Source of the DNA: Setophaga petechia
Taxonomy: Eukaryota; Chordata; Aves; Passeriformes; Parulidae
NCBI GenBank assembly: GCA_024362935.1
Contig: JANCRA010000028.1
Coordinates: forward strand, 2,702,501-2,766,500
Reading direction: 5' to 3'
DNA length: 64,000 bases
In this document: piece after piece, positions 46,570 through 59,040 of the stretch
Layout: every line of letters starts with the position of its first letter
Numbering within the stretch: position 1 is the stretch's first letter
Notes under the pieces: generated by a model
Told to the model about the DNA's origin: nothing
The model's database searches: none
What the model saw: only the letters and a program-made list of their open reading frames with translations
Position numbers and translations under genes: made by a program

Positions 46570-48650
46570 CCAGAGTGGGATCAGGTAACCAGGAACAGTT
46601 ACACAATGCCAAGCTTCCAGAAAATCCCTGAGAAAGGATTTTCCCAGCTTTATCAAACAATCTCAAGGTGACCTGAGTAAATTCTGGATGCTTTCAAAGC
46701 CAGGCACAAGGGCTGTCACCACACCACAAGGTCCAGCAGTGATGTCCTTTGGCTCCAAACCAGAGTGGCTGAGCCAGAACTTGCTCTGAGGGATAATCCT
46801 TAAAAAAAACAGCTTTGAACCATGTGGGAATGGGAGTGTTGGGGGTAGGACAGTGGGGATGGACAGAGAGCAGAGATCTCTGCAGCCAGGGGAGGAACTT
46901 GGGGGTCATTGCAAAGGGCCTGGGGCAGGGCCCTGCTGGGCTGCAGCCACAGCTCAGAGCAGGCTGAGAGAAGAGAGGGGGAGAATGTAAGAGAGTAAAA
47001 GGGTGAGAATGAAGAGTGTAGGAAGTAAGGTAAGGAGAAGTGGAAGATGCAGTGGAAAGAGGAAAGAGAAAAGAAGTGAAGAGAAGAATAAGGGTGGTCG
47101 AAGTTCTCGTTACAATACAATGAATCATCTTCTGTGTTGAATATTCTAATTCTCACCAATCTAGTACAAGATACAAATCCTACAGCATTTCCACACAACC
47201 TGCAAGAATCATTACATTACCACACTGTGTTACATTTTAAACCCTAAAACTCCTCTTTGGGCCCCTTCTGCCAAGCTGTAGGGTCTGCTCTGACCCTTGG
47301 GCCTGTCTGCAAGCAGAGGGTGTTGTTCCATCCAAAGGGGATCACCTTCAGCTGGCCACACCATTGTTTTCCAGTTGTTCAGTAACTGAGGGATCTCACA
47401 GCTTGCTTTCATTTCAATCTCACTTATAGTTTCTGTAGTCTCAAAATCTTTTGCCAGACAATCATATTGATAAGGCTTTCCTGTTTCATCCACCCCAACA
47501 AAGCACCAACCAGGCACCCCCAGCCTGCAATGCCAGGGGAGCAGATGCAGGGCCCGGGTGCCCTGTGGGCAGCAGGAGCTGCTGGCACAGGGATGAGGCT
47601 TCTCAAGGAACCACTGCAAGGCCCCACTGTTTATAAACCTCCTCCACCTGAGCACATTGCACACAGGCAGGCCTGGGTGCCATCAGTGAGGAGAAGAAGA
47701 GTTGTGGCAATTTTATGTTCGTCGTAATTTTAAACCCGTCAACTTCAACATAAGGATTTCTATCTGTTTCAATATTTAATTTATTTTGCCTTCTAGTGTT
47801 CCTAAATTAGGGAGACATTTTATTGCTCTGGTTGACATTTTTATGAAAACTGAAACTAGGCCTCATTTTTTAAGTGAAATTTCTCCACTTGAACAGCTAA
47901 TTAGTGCTTGTGCTAACACTGGGGATGCAGGTGCAAAAACACAGACAGACCTACACACACACAGACTGCCTGGGTGGAAAGATGAATATCCTTTTGAGAA
48001 TCTGGACATCCTGTACCTTTGTCACTACAGTAAATTGCAAGATTTTAATATTTTCCTACTGCTCCAGAATTAAAACCTGCATCCATGACTGGACACTCCA
48101 ATCCCTGAGTCTGCATTTTTTCCTAAACAAGGATTAAAGCAGCACTTAACTACATAGATTGGCTGCCAGTTATTACAGTAATACAATCCATCTTTGCTCC
48201 CCCTTGTTTTAAAGGAGAGGTAAGTGCTCTGGCAGCCTTGAGCTCCTTTTTTTCCCTTCACCAGCTGATTATTTTCAGGATGGAAATGCTGGTCTCAGTG
48301 GGTACCTGCAAACAGCCTGCCTGCCTGTAATGATGATCTACCTGTCTGCTGTGTCCAGGCCACCTGTTTGCAGCCTCCCAGCAAGCCTCACAGATAGATA
48401 AAAAGCTTCCAATATTTTCTCCACATAAACTGCAAGCCATCCATCAAGTTGTTTACATCACACTGAGATATATGCACCTTTATCATTAGAGGAGCTGTCT
48501 CCAGGAATGGGATGAACACACAGACACCATAAATCTCCCCTTTTACAAGGGGACTGCATGATTTTGTTGAAGGAAATGCACCCAGCAGCATCCCAGGATC
48601 AGCCATCAAGGGGGTACAGAACAACAGAAGGACACAAAGGCAAAAGGTTT
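46570..48650. other. Unclassified sequence with a purine tract and a minus-strand open frame
   Basis: A purine-rich stretch lies at 46967-47098. Upstream of it on the minus strand is an open frame of about 150 codons (47230-47685, stop to stop) with no recognised family. It is dealt with in the findings. No splice sites of note and no LTR boundaries tie it to a provirus. Confidence 0.35.
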
Positions 48651-48664
48651 TTAAAACTGTTGCC

Positions 48665-49149
48665 TGTGGCATTTTTGGGGTCCCCCATTGTAGGGAGGAA
48701 ATGATGAATCTGACTCCATGTTCTTAGAAGGCTAATTTATATTACTATATTATATTATATTATATTATATTATATTATATTATATACTAAAATATATATA
48801 TAAAACCATACTAAATGTATATACTATACTATATATATAACTAAACTAAACTAAACTATATATATAAAACTATACTAAAGAATAGAGCAAGGATGCAGAC
48901 AGAAGGCTAGAAGATAATAATTAAAAACTCGTGGCTCTCTCCTCAGAGTCCAGCACAGCTGGCTGTGATTGGTCATTAAGTCAAAACAATTCATATGTTG
49001 GATAAACAATCTCCAACCACATTCCAAAGCAGCAAAACACAGGAGAAGCAAATCAGATAATGATTGTTTTCCTTTTTCTCTGAGGATTCTCAGCTTCCCA
49101 GGAGAAGAAATCCTGGGCAAGGGATTTTTCAGAAAATGTGACAGTGACA
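48665..49149 (-). mobile_element. Solo LTR, family A, nested in another LTR
   Basis: Minus-orientation family A LTR: gaatctgactccatgttctt, gaaggctaatttat, and gggatttttcagaaaatgtg near the right edge. It is longer than its relatives because its AT core (48735-48870) has expanded into tatat and actaa repeats. The flanks gttgcc / gtcacc look like a decayed 6-bp target-site duplication (4 of 6 match, both differences transitions). Confidence 0.85.
48735..48875. repeat. AT microsatellite (attat)n / (tata)n / (actaa)n inside the LTR
   Basis: Successive runs of attat, ta and actaa repeats, absent from the other family A copies. This is expansion after insertion or in the source copy. Confidence 0.93.
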
Positions 49150-50005
49150 GTCACCCTGTTCGTCTTAAGTTCTCCTAAGCCTTCTGATGTTTACATTTTT
49201 GTAATGGAGTTTCTCTCACACTTTTCATGTAAATAATGATTGTTTTGCATTCCTTTCTGGAGGAGGGGAGAATTGATGGACTGTTGGCTTGACCCATGTG
49301 GTTGGAGAGGTGGCAATTCCATCCTCCAATCCATGGTCACTTTTGGAATTCTATAAATATCAAGATCTGGAAATAACCATGCCTTTTTTGCCTTGGACAC
49401 CTCAGCCTGTGAGTCTCATTCATTTTCTGTCGTATTTTGAGATGAAACACAACCAGAATGCTCAGAGAGGACATGGTGGGTTCCTCAGCAGTGCTGCTTT
49501 GCCTGTGCCATCCCACAAGGACTCTTAAGGCCAGGCAGCTCCTGCTGGGGTTTGGAACCCCCTACAAACCTGCCTGGCCATGGATGTTCCCTGTGAACAC
49601 AGCCAGGGCATGCCAATTGCAATCTCACAGCAATTCACATTCCCCTGCAGTAAACACAATCTGTCAAACTGGGGAATGTGCCCAGGCTCTGGAGGATCAG
49701 GCACAGCAGCCCAGCAGCTCTGTCCTCAGGCAGAGATGGCACCTGCCCAGCCAGCCCCTGCCACAGGACACACCTGAGACAGCATTGGGAGGGGAAATGT
49801 TCATCACTTGGTGAGAATGGATGAGCTCAGCTCTCAGGAATCCCCTTTGTGCAAACCCAGGGCACAGGGAATATTCCTCTGTCTGCTCTGGGCTGCCCTG
49901 GCCCCCAGGAGAGCACTGACATTGACCCTCATCCATGGAGAAAGTTTCCTAAACTCCAGAATAGACTGGAATCCACAAAAGTGTGAAATAGATTGTAGAG
50001 AGTAG

Positions 50006-50440
50006 TGTAGGTGTATCACTTAGGTGGGAAATTGAGGTTTTGGGGATTTTTAGTGTGTTGTGGATGGCAGCAAGATGGAGGGCACAGGGTGTCATCCTGG
50101 GCTTCTTCCTCATGCTTCCTCTTCCTCCTTCTCCAGGGGTTTGGGTGGCATTTTGTAATTGGGCAGAAAAGTCCCTATTGCAGCTCTTTGGGATCAGTTA
50201 CTGGGTTAAAAGGGGAAATAATCCAGGTGTCAGCCCATAATTGCATAGTTTAGTCTTAAAAGACCTTGTACCAAGAGACTGTTGGCCATTTTGTGCCTTC
50301 TAATGAAAAGCTGCTGAACTCACAGCAGTGAGACTGTTTCACTGATAAGAAATAATAAACACCTGAGTGTGAACATGAACTGCTGTCTCAAGTGCCTTCA
50401 ATCCAGACCCAGAGACACCACAACTGGCACCCCCACACCC
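50006..50440 (+). mobile_element. LTR, family C
   Basis: Shares gaggttttggggattttt, cagcaagatggagggcacag, gggtgtcatcctgggcttct and a single agaaataataaacacctga polyadenylation block with the LTR at 38.4 kb. It lacks that element's duplications. Edges approximate; no confident target-site duplication. Confidence 0.72.
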
Positions 50441-50449
50441 CTCAGCACA

Positions 50450-53400
50450 AAGCTGCTCTGGCATCATGGCAGGCTGTACCTGGGGATTCTCCTGGGTCAC
50501 AGACCCACAGGGACTCAGCAGCCCTGCCCCAAACATCCCCCAAGGGAATGGAGTGGGAGGTGGCAGAGGAACCTGGAAGATCATCAGCAACACCTCAAAA
50601 AGCTGCCAGAAAGGAGGGGGAGATGTGAGGGGACTGGAAGACAGCTCATGTGTGAATCAAGTGTGAGTGACACCCCAAATGCAAAGAGAATCCACGCTGT
50701 GATCTGCTCAGGGTGGGGAAGAAGAGAAGTGTCCACCCAGTGAGATGAGCATCCCACAGGGACCTCCTGTGGATCTGCTTTGAAAACTGCTTTCCTGTTT
50801 ATCTGCCAAAACAAATAAGGACAGTCAGAGTTTGCTGCTGTAAACATCTTTCCTCTTCTCGAGACAAATTCTCTCACAGAGTAATAATTTCTTTTTAATT
50901 GCTGCATTTAGACAAAATAAACCACTTGAGAAAAAGAGGACATGCAAAAATAACAACAGATTTGAAATGAAGTCTGGACCTTCACTTGAGCTACAGAATT
51001 GAAAGCAGATTAGAGTCAGTGTGCAGTTATTAGAGCAGTACATGAACTGCCCAAGGCAACCAGAGCAGGATCTGCTGTGTCCCTGTGCTGTGACCCACCC
51101 TGTGCAGGGACCATGGGCTGGGATTTGGCTCATTTTCACACTTAGGGTTCTGTGTGAGAACTGCAGATCCCAAACCTCACATTCCACCACAGAGGAACCG
51201 AGCTGGTTTTGCCACTAGGTGGGAATAGGTGCAGTTGCTGATCTTAGAAGGCTGAAATGCAATAAATGACTGCTTAGCCCAATGAAAAAGAAACCAAACA
51301 CAAGATATTTTTTCCCCTTTTTTAAAATACAGCTACATATAAAATTACAGCATTTGCTATTTCAGCAGGAATGTTTTTAGCCACAAGAAGCTGAAGAGAT
51401 AGGAAAGGATTTCAGGAAGAGTAACAGCTTTTATGAGTCCCACTGATATGTGGGGAAGGAGAGAGGAGCTTCTGGGCACACACAGCCTGGTGAGGCTGGG
51501 ACAGCTCAAGGCCTGCTGAGTTCTCCCAGATGCCAAATAATGAGGGCTCAGGATCAGCCAAATGTGATGGGCAGAGACCCCTCCATCCTGGGAGAACAGA
51601 GAAGGACATTTCCTCCAGTTCATTTCCTTTTCCTTTCAAAAGCAAGCCATGTCCTGAGCAGCACAGAGAGGAACCCCCAGCAGGTAACCCTGCCCCTGAC
51701 AGCATCTCTGGTACTTCCCAGCCTCTCACTGCAACGTTGATAAGCAGAATGATAAAGCCCAAACACACAAATGTCAATGAAAGGCAGCTCAGGGAAGAGG
51801 ATAAGGCTTTCTGTCAGAGTGCTTCCCTTTCTTCTCTTTATCAGCTGCTCTGCCCCATGCTCAGGTTGTTCCTGAATGTTCACAGCACCAGACAGGCAGG
51901 GAGGGAGAGGAATCACTGGCAGAGAGGCAAAGGAATCGTTCCTATCAGTGACAAACTCCAAGATCATTGATTGCCCCTCTCTACAGGCTGTGTGGAAACC
52001 AGCTGCAAGAGCTAAGGAAGAAATGGAATTCTGGTGTCAGAAAAACAAGTTTTAATGAGATGCACCTGAGGACTCATCTCTGATAACACATTTGTGGAGA
52101 GACAAGCCCAAACTGAGTTTTGTATTTGCAGAAAAACATGAAAAATTCAGTTTCACTAGAGACCATTGTGGCCAGTTTAACAAACTGGTAACAGTCAGGG
52201 GTTTTATGAAGTCCCTGTGCTCGACAGCTCTGTGCTGGCATCTGAGGTTACAAATTGCATCTCCTGAATCTACAGGGCTACGGGTTTTTTGTGGCATTGA
52301 CATTTTCCTTTCAAGCATATCAGTTCTTCCTTCATTTCAAATGCTGGTTGCTCATTTTATCTGCCCTTTAAGTGTTTAAAAAGATTCAAACTGGATTAAG
52401 AAAAAAAAAATCAAACCCAAGCCCCACAGTCTTCTGGATTTATGTGTTTTTCTGATGTGCTTGCCATGCTGTAACCAATCAGATAAGCTCCTTAGTTCCC
52501 TCCAGTGATGGATTATTGAGTTTTTATTTATGTTTCTCCTTGTTTAGCCTCCCAAGCACCAATACACTTGTACCAATGTCTCAGCTTCGACTGCCATTAA
52601 GGACAGAAAGAGCCGGCAAATGTGATCAGCCTTGGAGATTTTCCAGAGGCAGAGTGCTCCTGAGCCCTGTCCTGTGCTCTCAGTGCATTTGGCCCTGGCT
52701 TTGCTCTCTGCTCCCCAGCACGGGTTCAATGCAGCCTGCAGATCACTCACTGCATTTCACACCCACCTGCAGACATCTGACAGGCAGGAGGGAAACAAAG
52801 AACAACAGTGCTGAGCAATGAGGGGCAAAGAGAAGTTCGAGACTGATAAAGGCTCTGATCTCCCAAGTGCTGCACAAAATGTCCCTCCTGATCTTCACTT
52901 ACTGAGCTTTTCTTTCCCCTCCCAGGGCAGGAAAGCACTTACAGCCTAATGGTCTGCTTCAAAATCAACACACTGTGGGTTTCTTGTCATGGTAGGGTTC
53001 CAACTCTCATACTGAAAGTCAATCTTAATACACTTGTCTATTTTAATTGCTGCAGAATTGTTCTCCAAAGCACTGCATCTCAACAAACTCACTGTGGAAC
53101 TCTGAAGATGTTTGTGGGGATAACAGAATGATGATCTCCTTCCAGGTAAGGATCAGTCCCCTTGCCAAAAAATTTAGCTTTGCAGAAGGGTGGAGAGTTA
53201 ATTGCTGAACAGCTCCTGGCACCAATTAAACCTTTCTTGTACCCAGGAGCTGCCTGAGCTGCCATTAAGCAACCTGGACTGATCCTCAGCCAGAGCTTGG
53301 TGAGATTTTCCCTACCTGAGGAGCACATTCCATCAATATAAAGTCTGAGAAGTTCAATTGGAAATGCTGATTTATCTTCTGGGGGTTCATTCCTGGCACA

Positions 53401-54250
53401 AGTCAGCTCACCTATGGCTGAGTTGGGAATTTTCCCCACATCAGATAAGAAAACAGGCAGAGCAATGTGTAGGGAGCAGAACTCCTGAGCTGGAAACCAC
53501 TGGCTTTGCCTGCACAGAAGCAACTAAAAATGCCCAGAGAGTGAAACCTGCTGGAATTCAGGGTTAGAATTCAAGGTGACCCTGATCTCACAGCTCTGCA
53601 GTGCAGGGAAGATGGATGATGAAGCCAAGCCTGGCCCAGACTGTGCCCTGTGGCACTGCCACTGCCCAGGCACACACCTGCAGCACCACCTGGTGCCACC
53701 ACCAAACCTGGGCTCTTCTGGCTGCTGGGACCAAACCATGAGCTGCAGTTTGCTGTCACCTGTACAGGCCTGTCCTCTCCTGCCCTCTGCAGTGTTTATT
53801 TCTCCATGGAGCAGTGTTGTACCGATGGAAATATTTTGTCACATTCATCATCACGGTGTCACTGAGCTCAGCTCAGCACTGACAGGCCTCCAAAAGAAAG
53901 TAAAAACCAATTTTAACAGACTTTTACCTGTCCCCTGCTATAGAGAGAATGGGATAACACAGCAGAGCTCCATCCTAGGGATTCATCACTGCACAACAAC
54001 CAGAGATTCCTGACACAACTGCTGGCTGGTGTGACCTGGAACCCACCAAGACAAACACAGCATTTTCAAGGTCCTAACACCTGCTGAATGCACTGCAGAC
54101 ACCTCACAAGGCTCACAGGAAACATGCCTAATGCCAACATCCCTGCTAGGACAAGCCACTTGATTTCTCCAATTCAGTGTGCTCCCAAGTGGTGAGTAAC
54201 ATCTGTGAAGGACAAACATTAAGAAGATATTACACAGTCAGCAAAAAAAT
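50450..54250. other. Intronic sequence, nothing recognised
   Basis: Unique sequence; open frames occur on both strands without coding character. No repeat signatures found. Confidence 0.42.
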
Positions 54251-54251
54251 C

Positions 54252-54509
54252 CATCTCCTCTCCAGTGCATGGGACTGCACTGCACATTTCACAGAATTAG
54301 TTTACCACAGAAGACAGCAAGTCAACTATAAACCAGCTTGTTTACATGGCCCATGTGGGACTGGGAGAAGAGCTCTCAGTTCCAGACTTTCAATCAGAGG
54401 CACACATGATCAAAGCAAGGCTTCTGTGGCTTGGGGGCAGCTAAAACACCCTTGCTCTTATGGAAACTGTACATTTACAGTAAAAAACAATGAAACACAC
54501 AGAGAATTC
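54252..54509. repeat. 258-bp direct repeat, copy 1
   Basis: Starts catctcctctccagtgcatg and ends cacacagagaattc. It matches copy 2 (529 bp downstream) with about six substitutions and no gaps, roughly 98% identity. Confidence 0.97.
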
Positions 54510-54780
54510 ACTCATCCTCACATCCTCACAAAGCAAACTCCTCTCTGAAACTTCTCCACATCCCCAGGATACTTTAACCCTTCAATCCACCACCTAAGCA
54601 AAACCAACTTTCTCAGTGGAGGACAAAACATTGCCTCCCACCCAACTGACCTCTCCTGATACAAAATACAGGCCCTGAAGGACTCACCAACCTGCCACTA
54701 ACAGCAACCAAAGCTGCCACCACCCTCCACTCCAGCCTAATCAAAGCCAATTTAGGACCATTCACTTCATCCATCCTCAT

Positions 54781-55038
54781 CATCTCCTCTCCAGTGCATG
54801 GGACTGCACTGCACATTTCACAGAATTAGTTTACCACAGAAGACAGCAAGTCAACTATAAACCAACCTGTTTACATGGCCCATGTGGGACTGGGAGAAGA
54901 GCTCTCAGTTCCAGACTTTCAATCAGATGCACACATGATCAAAGCAAGGCTTCTGTGGCTTGGGGGCAGCTAAAACACCCCTGCTCTTATGGAAACTGCA
55001 CATTTACAGTAAAAAAGAATGAAACACACAGAGAATTC
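54781..55038. repeat. 258-bp direct repeat, copy 2
   Basis: Second copy of the preceding repeat. The 271 bp between the copies (54510-54780) is single-copy, C/A-rich and unrelated. No TG...CA ends, TATA box or target-site duplication, so this is a local duplication and not a pair of LTRs. Confidence 0.97.
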
Positions 55039-55044
55039 TCTTTG

Positions 55045-58000
55045 ATTTCTGCACACTCCTGAATTCAGTCACTCTGGCTGGTGCCCAGCTGTCACACACA
55101 GGTCAGTTTTGGGCTGGATGGACAGTCCAGCACTGCAGCCCTTGGCTGAGGGAGCAGTGCAAACACAGCACACAGAGCAGGCAGCAATGACCAGCCAGAG
55201 CAATCTCACACTGCACCTGCTTCCACCTCTGCTGCTTGTTTCCATCCTACAGAGATGTTGAGGCAAACCTATTCCAAAGCAGAAAATGGGTTAAAGGCCA
55301 GAGCTGAGGAAAAATGAACCCCATTCCTCTTACCACTGAACTTGTCAATTCACAGTGAGGACCAAGAGCACTGCCTCAATGTCTGCAGCTGGATTCCATT
55401 TTAGGATTGACTAATGCCTGCTTGCAGTCTTGGATCACAAGGGAAAAGCAAGAAGGGAGCAAGGCAAGCAGACTATTATTGCCAGAAACATGCAAAACAT
55501 CCAAGTTGTTCACTTGTATGAGGATTGTCTTTTCTTGAAAAGCCAAGAGTACAAGTCCCACTTAAGAAATCCAAATACCTAGGATGACTGAGCCTGGAAA
55601 TAATTAAGATATTAGTTATTATTATGTAGGACAGGCTGAGACAACTGTATTTAGTGCTCACAACAGCCAACAAAGTGAGGAAAGTCACCATAGAGAGGGG
55701 AGAAGGGAATGACTGGATGGACACGTGTGTGAGCTTAGTTTGTATTCAGCCATGTCAGCTCTCTTTGCACAACAGAGAGAAGTGAATTTTAGGAGCAAAA
55801 TGAACCATGAAAGGTGGCAGGTTTGTCTCTAGTGGCCACAAGGGGCCAGAAATTCAAAGGTGTGAACATGACCTTGTCATCAACAGCTATTAAGCAGACA
55901 AATGCAGCCAAAGGTTTATCAAAACAGAGACACTGCCCTACATGTCCCCTGGCAGAGCAGTGAACTCTTCTTAAATAACCTTTTGTTGAAGATTTGGGAA
56001 AACCTGTTAGCACATTACACTTTGCAGTGCTTTAAGTAGGGCTTTTGTTTCAAGTGACACTTCTTGCCTTCCCCTTCAGCTGTGCACAGTTTTTACAAGG
56101 AATCACAAAGGTGATGCAGGGCTTTGGCTGGGTCAGAGGCTGACATGTTCCAGGGGACACAGCTGGAATTCAGCTGAGAGCAGCTGCAGCTGCTGCAGTT
56201 GCACCACTGGAACAGTCTGAACCTACAATCTCCAAGACAATATCAAAACATGATGTAAGGCTCAAAGAAGAACAAAATGAGAGAAAATGTGGCATCCACC
56301 CTTTCTAACAACCCCATTTCTGCCCAGCACATGCTCTCACCAGCCACACACAGACCTTGGGGTGCAGGGACATATCCTACCTACATCACACCAGGATTTT
56401 TCACTGTTTCTCCAGTTCCAGGCTCACAGTGCCACTGCAAGAACCAGAGGGGGGACTCTGATTAAGCAGAACCCAAAAAGAAGCAGCAAAATTAAAAAGG
56501 AAAGCTGTAAAGCAGCACTGGAGACAAATGGTGAGCAGTGGGCCAGCCCAGCTGATGCTTGGGCTTCCTCCTCCCCTCCAACATGTTTGAGATGTGCCTC
56601 AGGACCAACACAGCACTGACAGGCTATTGCAGCTTCTGGAGGACTCTGAGGATGGCTGGTCTGCAGAAAGCTTCCCATCTTTCTGTCTCAATTTTTTGAC
56701 AACTCCTCTCCATAGCTTTTAATGACCTGAAAAAGGAAAGATAGGCAGAGCCCTCCTACCCATGAATTATGTGCACTTTCCAGTGCAGCACTGTGTTGCT
56801 GTTCATTTCCTAATCTCTCTTTTCATTAAGACCAAAGTGGTCTCACAAATACTGGAGTGTGTGAGTAGACCTGGCCATGGAATCAGGGCAGCTTTCCTCC
56901 CACCATCTCCATGAAGGAGCTGAGAGCAGACTCCTGTTAGCCAGGACAGGCCAGAACACCAACTTCTGCTCAGCCACAGTCAGAATGGAATCCAGCTTTG
57001 GAAACTGGAGGATTTTCATGCTGGTTCAAAAGAAAGTTAAATCCAGTACAGTTCTCTGCTTCCCTTCATTTCTCAACATGCATGTGGTCATGCCCATGGA
57101 TTCAATGCACATCTGTTACAAAGCAGATGAACTGCACAGCCTCTTTCTTCCCTCTCTCTTCTGCTTCCATGCAGAAAATTAAAGATTGGAGGGTTCACAG
57201 TCTATACTAAACCCACTGGCTCAGATGATGAGGGAATCACTTCTTTTGGAGGATTAACCTGGAATAGATGGCAAAGGAATGCAATTACTTTTTTTGGTTT
57301 CAGTGGCATTAAGCACAAAGAGTACCCTCAGTTTAGGAAACTTGGCAGTATCAAAACTCAGTTGATGATAAAGATAATTACGAGAAACCATGAGACCAGC
57401 TTCCACAGAAATCAGCAGCTGAAAGAGAAGCATAAAGCTGCTGTGATCAGCTCAGGAGGAAGTGATGGGGCCATGTCCACCCTGCAGTGCTGGCACAGGA
57501 GCTGAGGCAAGATGGGAAAGTGTGGTGTCCTTGCACAGAAAGCACAGAAAAACATATCCCAGTATGTTCTCAGGGAAGAGCCTTGAAACTGAGAACAAGG
57601 AGGATGAGCTGGTGTCAAGTGTGCACCTCACTGAAGGAAGAGGGAAGGCAAAGGCAAGGACAGGTTACAGATGCACAGGGAATGGAGGATGAACAGAAAA
57701 TAAAATGACTGGAGAAACAAAAAAACCCCATGAATAAAAATACATGATGCACACAGAGGAAATGTAAGTCACTTCAGGAGGCTGAAAATGGCCAAAAGAG
57801 GTGAAAGGAAGGGATTACAAAGCTCTAGGAAGCCTTAAGCAACAGCACTGGCAAGCAAGAGCTTAAGGAGAAGCCCTGAACAGCCTTGAGCAAACAGCCA
57901 GAGCAGCCTAAGGGAGCCCTGGGGCAGCAGAGGGTCTGGGGAGCCAGGGAGACCCAGAGGAGCCTGCAGAGAAACAGAGACACAGCACAAATCAGGGCAG

Positions 58001-58074
58001 GGACACAAGGGAGGGGCTGAGAACCTGAGCTGGGCCCTGGGGAGCAAAGAGCCCGGGCACAGGAGCTCCCAAAG
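55045..58074. other. Intronic sequence with low-copy repeats
   Basis: Mostly unique. Segments 56880-56960 and 57590-57800 recur at 60030-60115 and 59585-59800. A cluster of four CAGCTG E-boxes lies at 56160-56192. Confidence 0.42.
57590..57800. repeat. Dispersed low-copy repeat, copy 1
   Basis: Shares with 59585-59800, in the same orientation, gtgtcaagtgtgcacctc, ggaggatga-cagaaaataaaatga and agtcactncaggaggctga. About 85% similar with several small gaps. The family was not recognised. Confidence 0.8.
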
Positions 58075-58080
58075 CCCAGG

Positions 58081-58454
58081 TGTAGTTGTAACATTTTATG
58101 GAAAATCCTTTCCTTAGGAATTTTCCTCCTGAGAAGCTGAGAGGCCTCAGGAACAAAATGTAAACAATGATTATCTGCTGCTGTGGAATGCATCAGGTGC
58201 ATCTGGATTGGCCTCATACAGTTGTTTGTAATTAATGGCCAATAACAGTCAGGTGGCTCAGACTCTCTGTCAGAGCCACAAGCCTTTGTTATCATTCCTT
58301 TTCTATTCCTAGCCAGCCTTCTGATGAAATCCTTTCTTCTAGTCTTTTAGTATAGCTTTAATATAATATTTATAATAAAATAACTCAAGCCTTCTGAACC
58401 ATGGAGTCAGATCCTCATCTCTCCCCTCATCCTGGGACCCTGTGCACAGTCACA
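58081..58454 (+). mobile_element. Solo LTR, family A, plus orientation, 374 bp
   Basis: Starts tgtagttgtaac and ends cagtcaca. It reads in sense: ggaaaatcctttccttagga, ttgtttgtaattaatggcca, the AT-rich core, and gccttctgaaccatggagtc. The 6-bp target-site duplication CCCAGG is perfect (58075-58080 and 58455-58460). This is the best-preserved copy and sets the family boundaries used for the others. Confidence 0.93.
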
Positions 58455-59040
58455 CCCAGGGACAGCAGTGGGGCTGAGGGGCCTCCAAAAGGCACCAGGC
58501 ACAGAGGGCTGTGAAACAGGACAAGAAATCCACCCTGCTGCTGCTGCCCCTCCAACTCTGATCCCTGCCAGCTGCTTCCCTAAGCAGGAATTGGCTGTTT
58601 TACCAGCTAATCCATAGCAGGGCATGGAAAGAGAAATGTCTTATTGACTCCCAGCTGCTGTTCACCTTCACAGACCCACGGCCAGGGGATGTCTGTAAAT
58701 GTTTAACAGTGAGAGCCAATATTCATGGAAACAAACTGGAGCAAAGCATCCCTGTCAGAGTGGCAGAACTGCACCTTCCTGTCTGTGAGCACAGGGCAGC
58801 CCCATCACCAGCACTGCTTCACATTTCATTTCTCCCCAGCCACTTTAACCAAGAAACAAGAAAATATTCCAAAAGGGGCAGCCTTGTCTAGAGCTAAGGA
58901 CTACAGTTTGTAGAGGCTGTTTGCAAACACCAGGCAGAGATTCAGCTGTGGGTTTCTCTGACTGAACTGCCCAGCAGAGCACATTCAAGGTGAGCAAACC
59001 CTGTAATGCAGATGCTCCTGGGGCTGCCCCCCAGCCTGGC

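Larger units (their letters stand above)
48658..49449 (+). mobile_element. LTR of the 27.7-kb family, split by a nested LTR
   Basis: The first 7 bp (tgttgcc at 48658-48664, against tgtcacc in the 27.7-kb copy) lie left of a family A LTR. The remainder resumes at 49150 with gtcaccctgttc and runs to about 49449. It keeps the family order: agccttctgatgtttacatt, gagaattgatggactgttgg, ttctataaatatcaagatct, and an aaataacc region where the other copy has AATAAA. The right edge and its own target-site duplication are not resolved. Confidence 0.78.

Noticed and set aside
43265..49149. Family A LTRs at 43.3 and 48.7 kb as the two ends of one provirus
   Set aside because: The 43.3-kb copy has its own perfect 6-bp duplication, the 48.7-kb copy sits inside another LTR, and no retroviral genes lie between them.
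54252..55038. Paired LTRs of a tiny retroelement
   Set aside because: No TG...CA ends, no TATA or polyadenylation signal, no target-site duplication, and the spacer lacks retroviral features.
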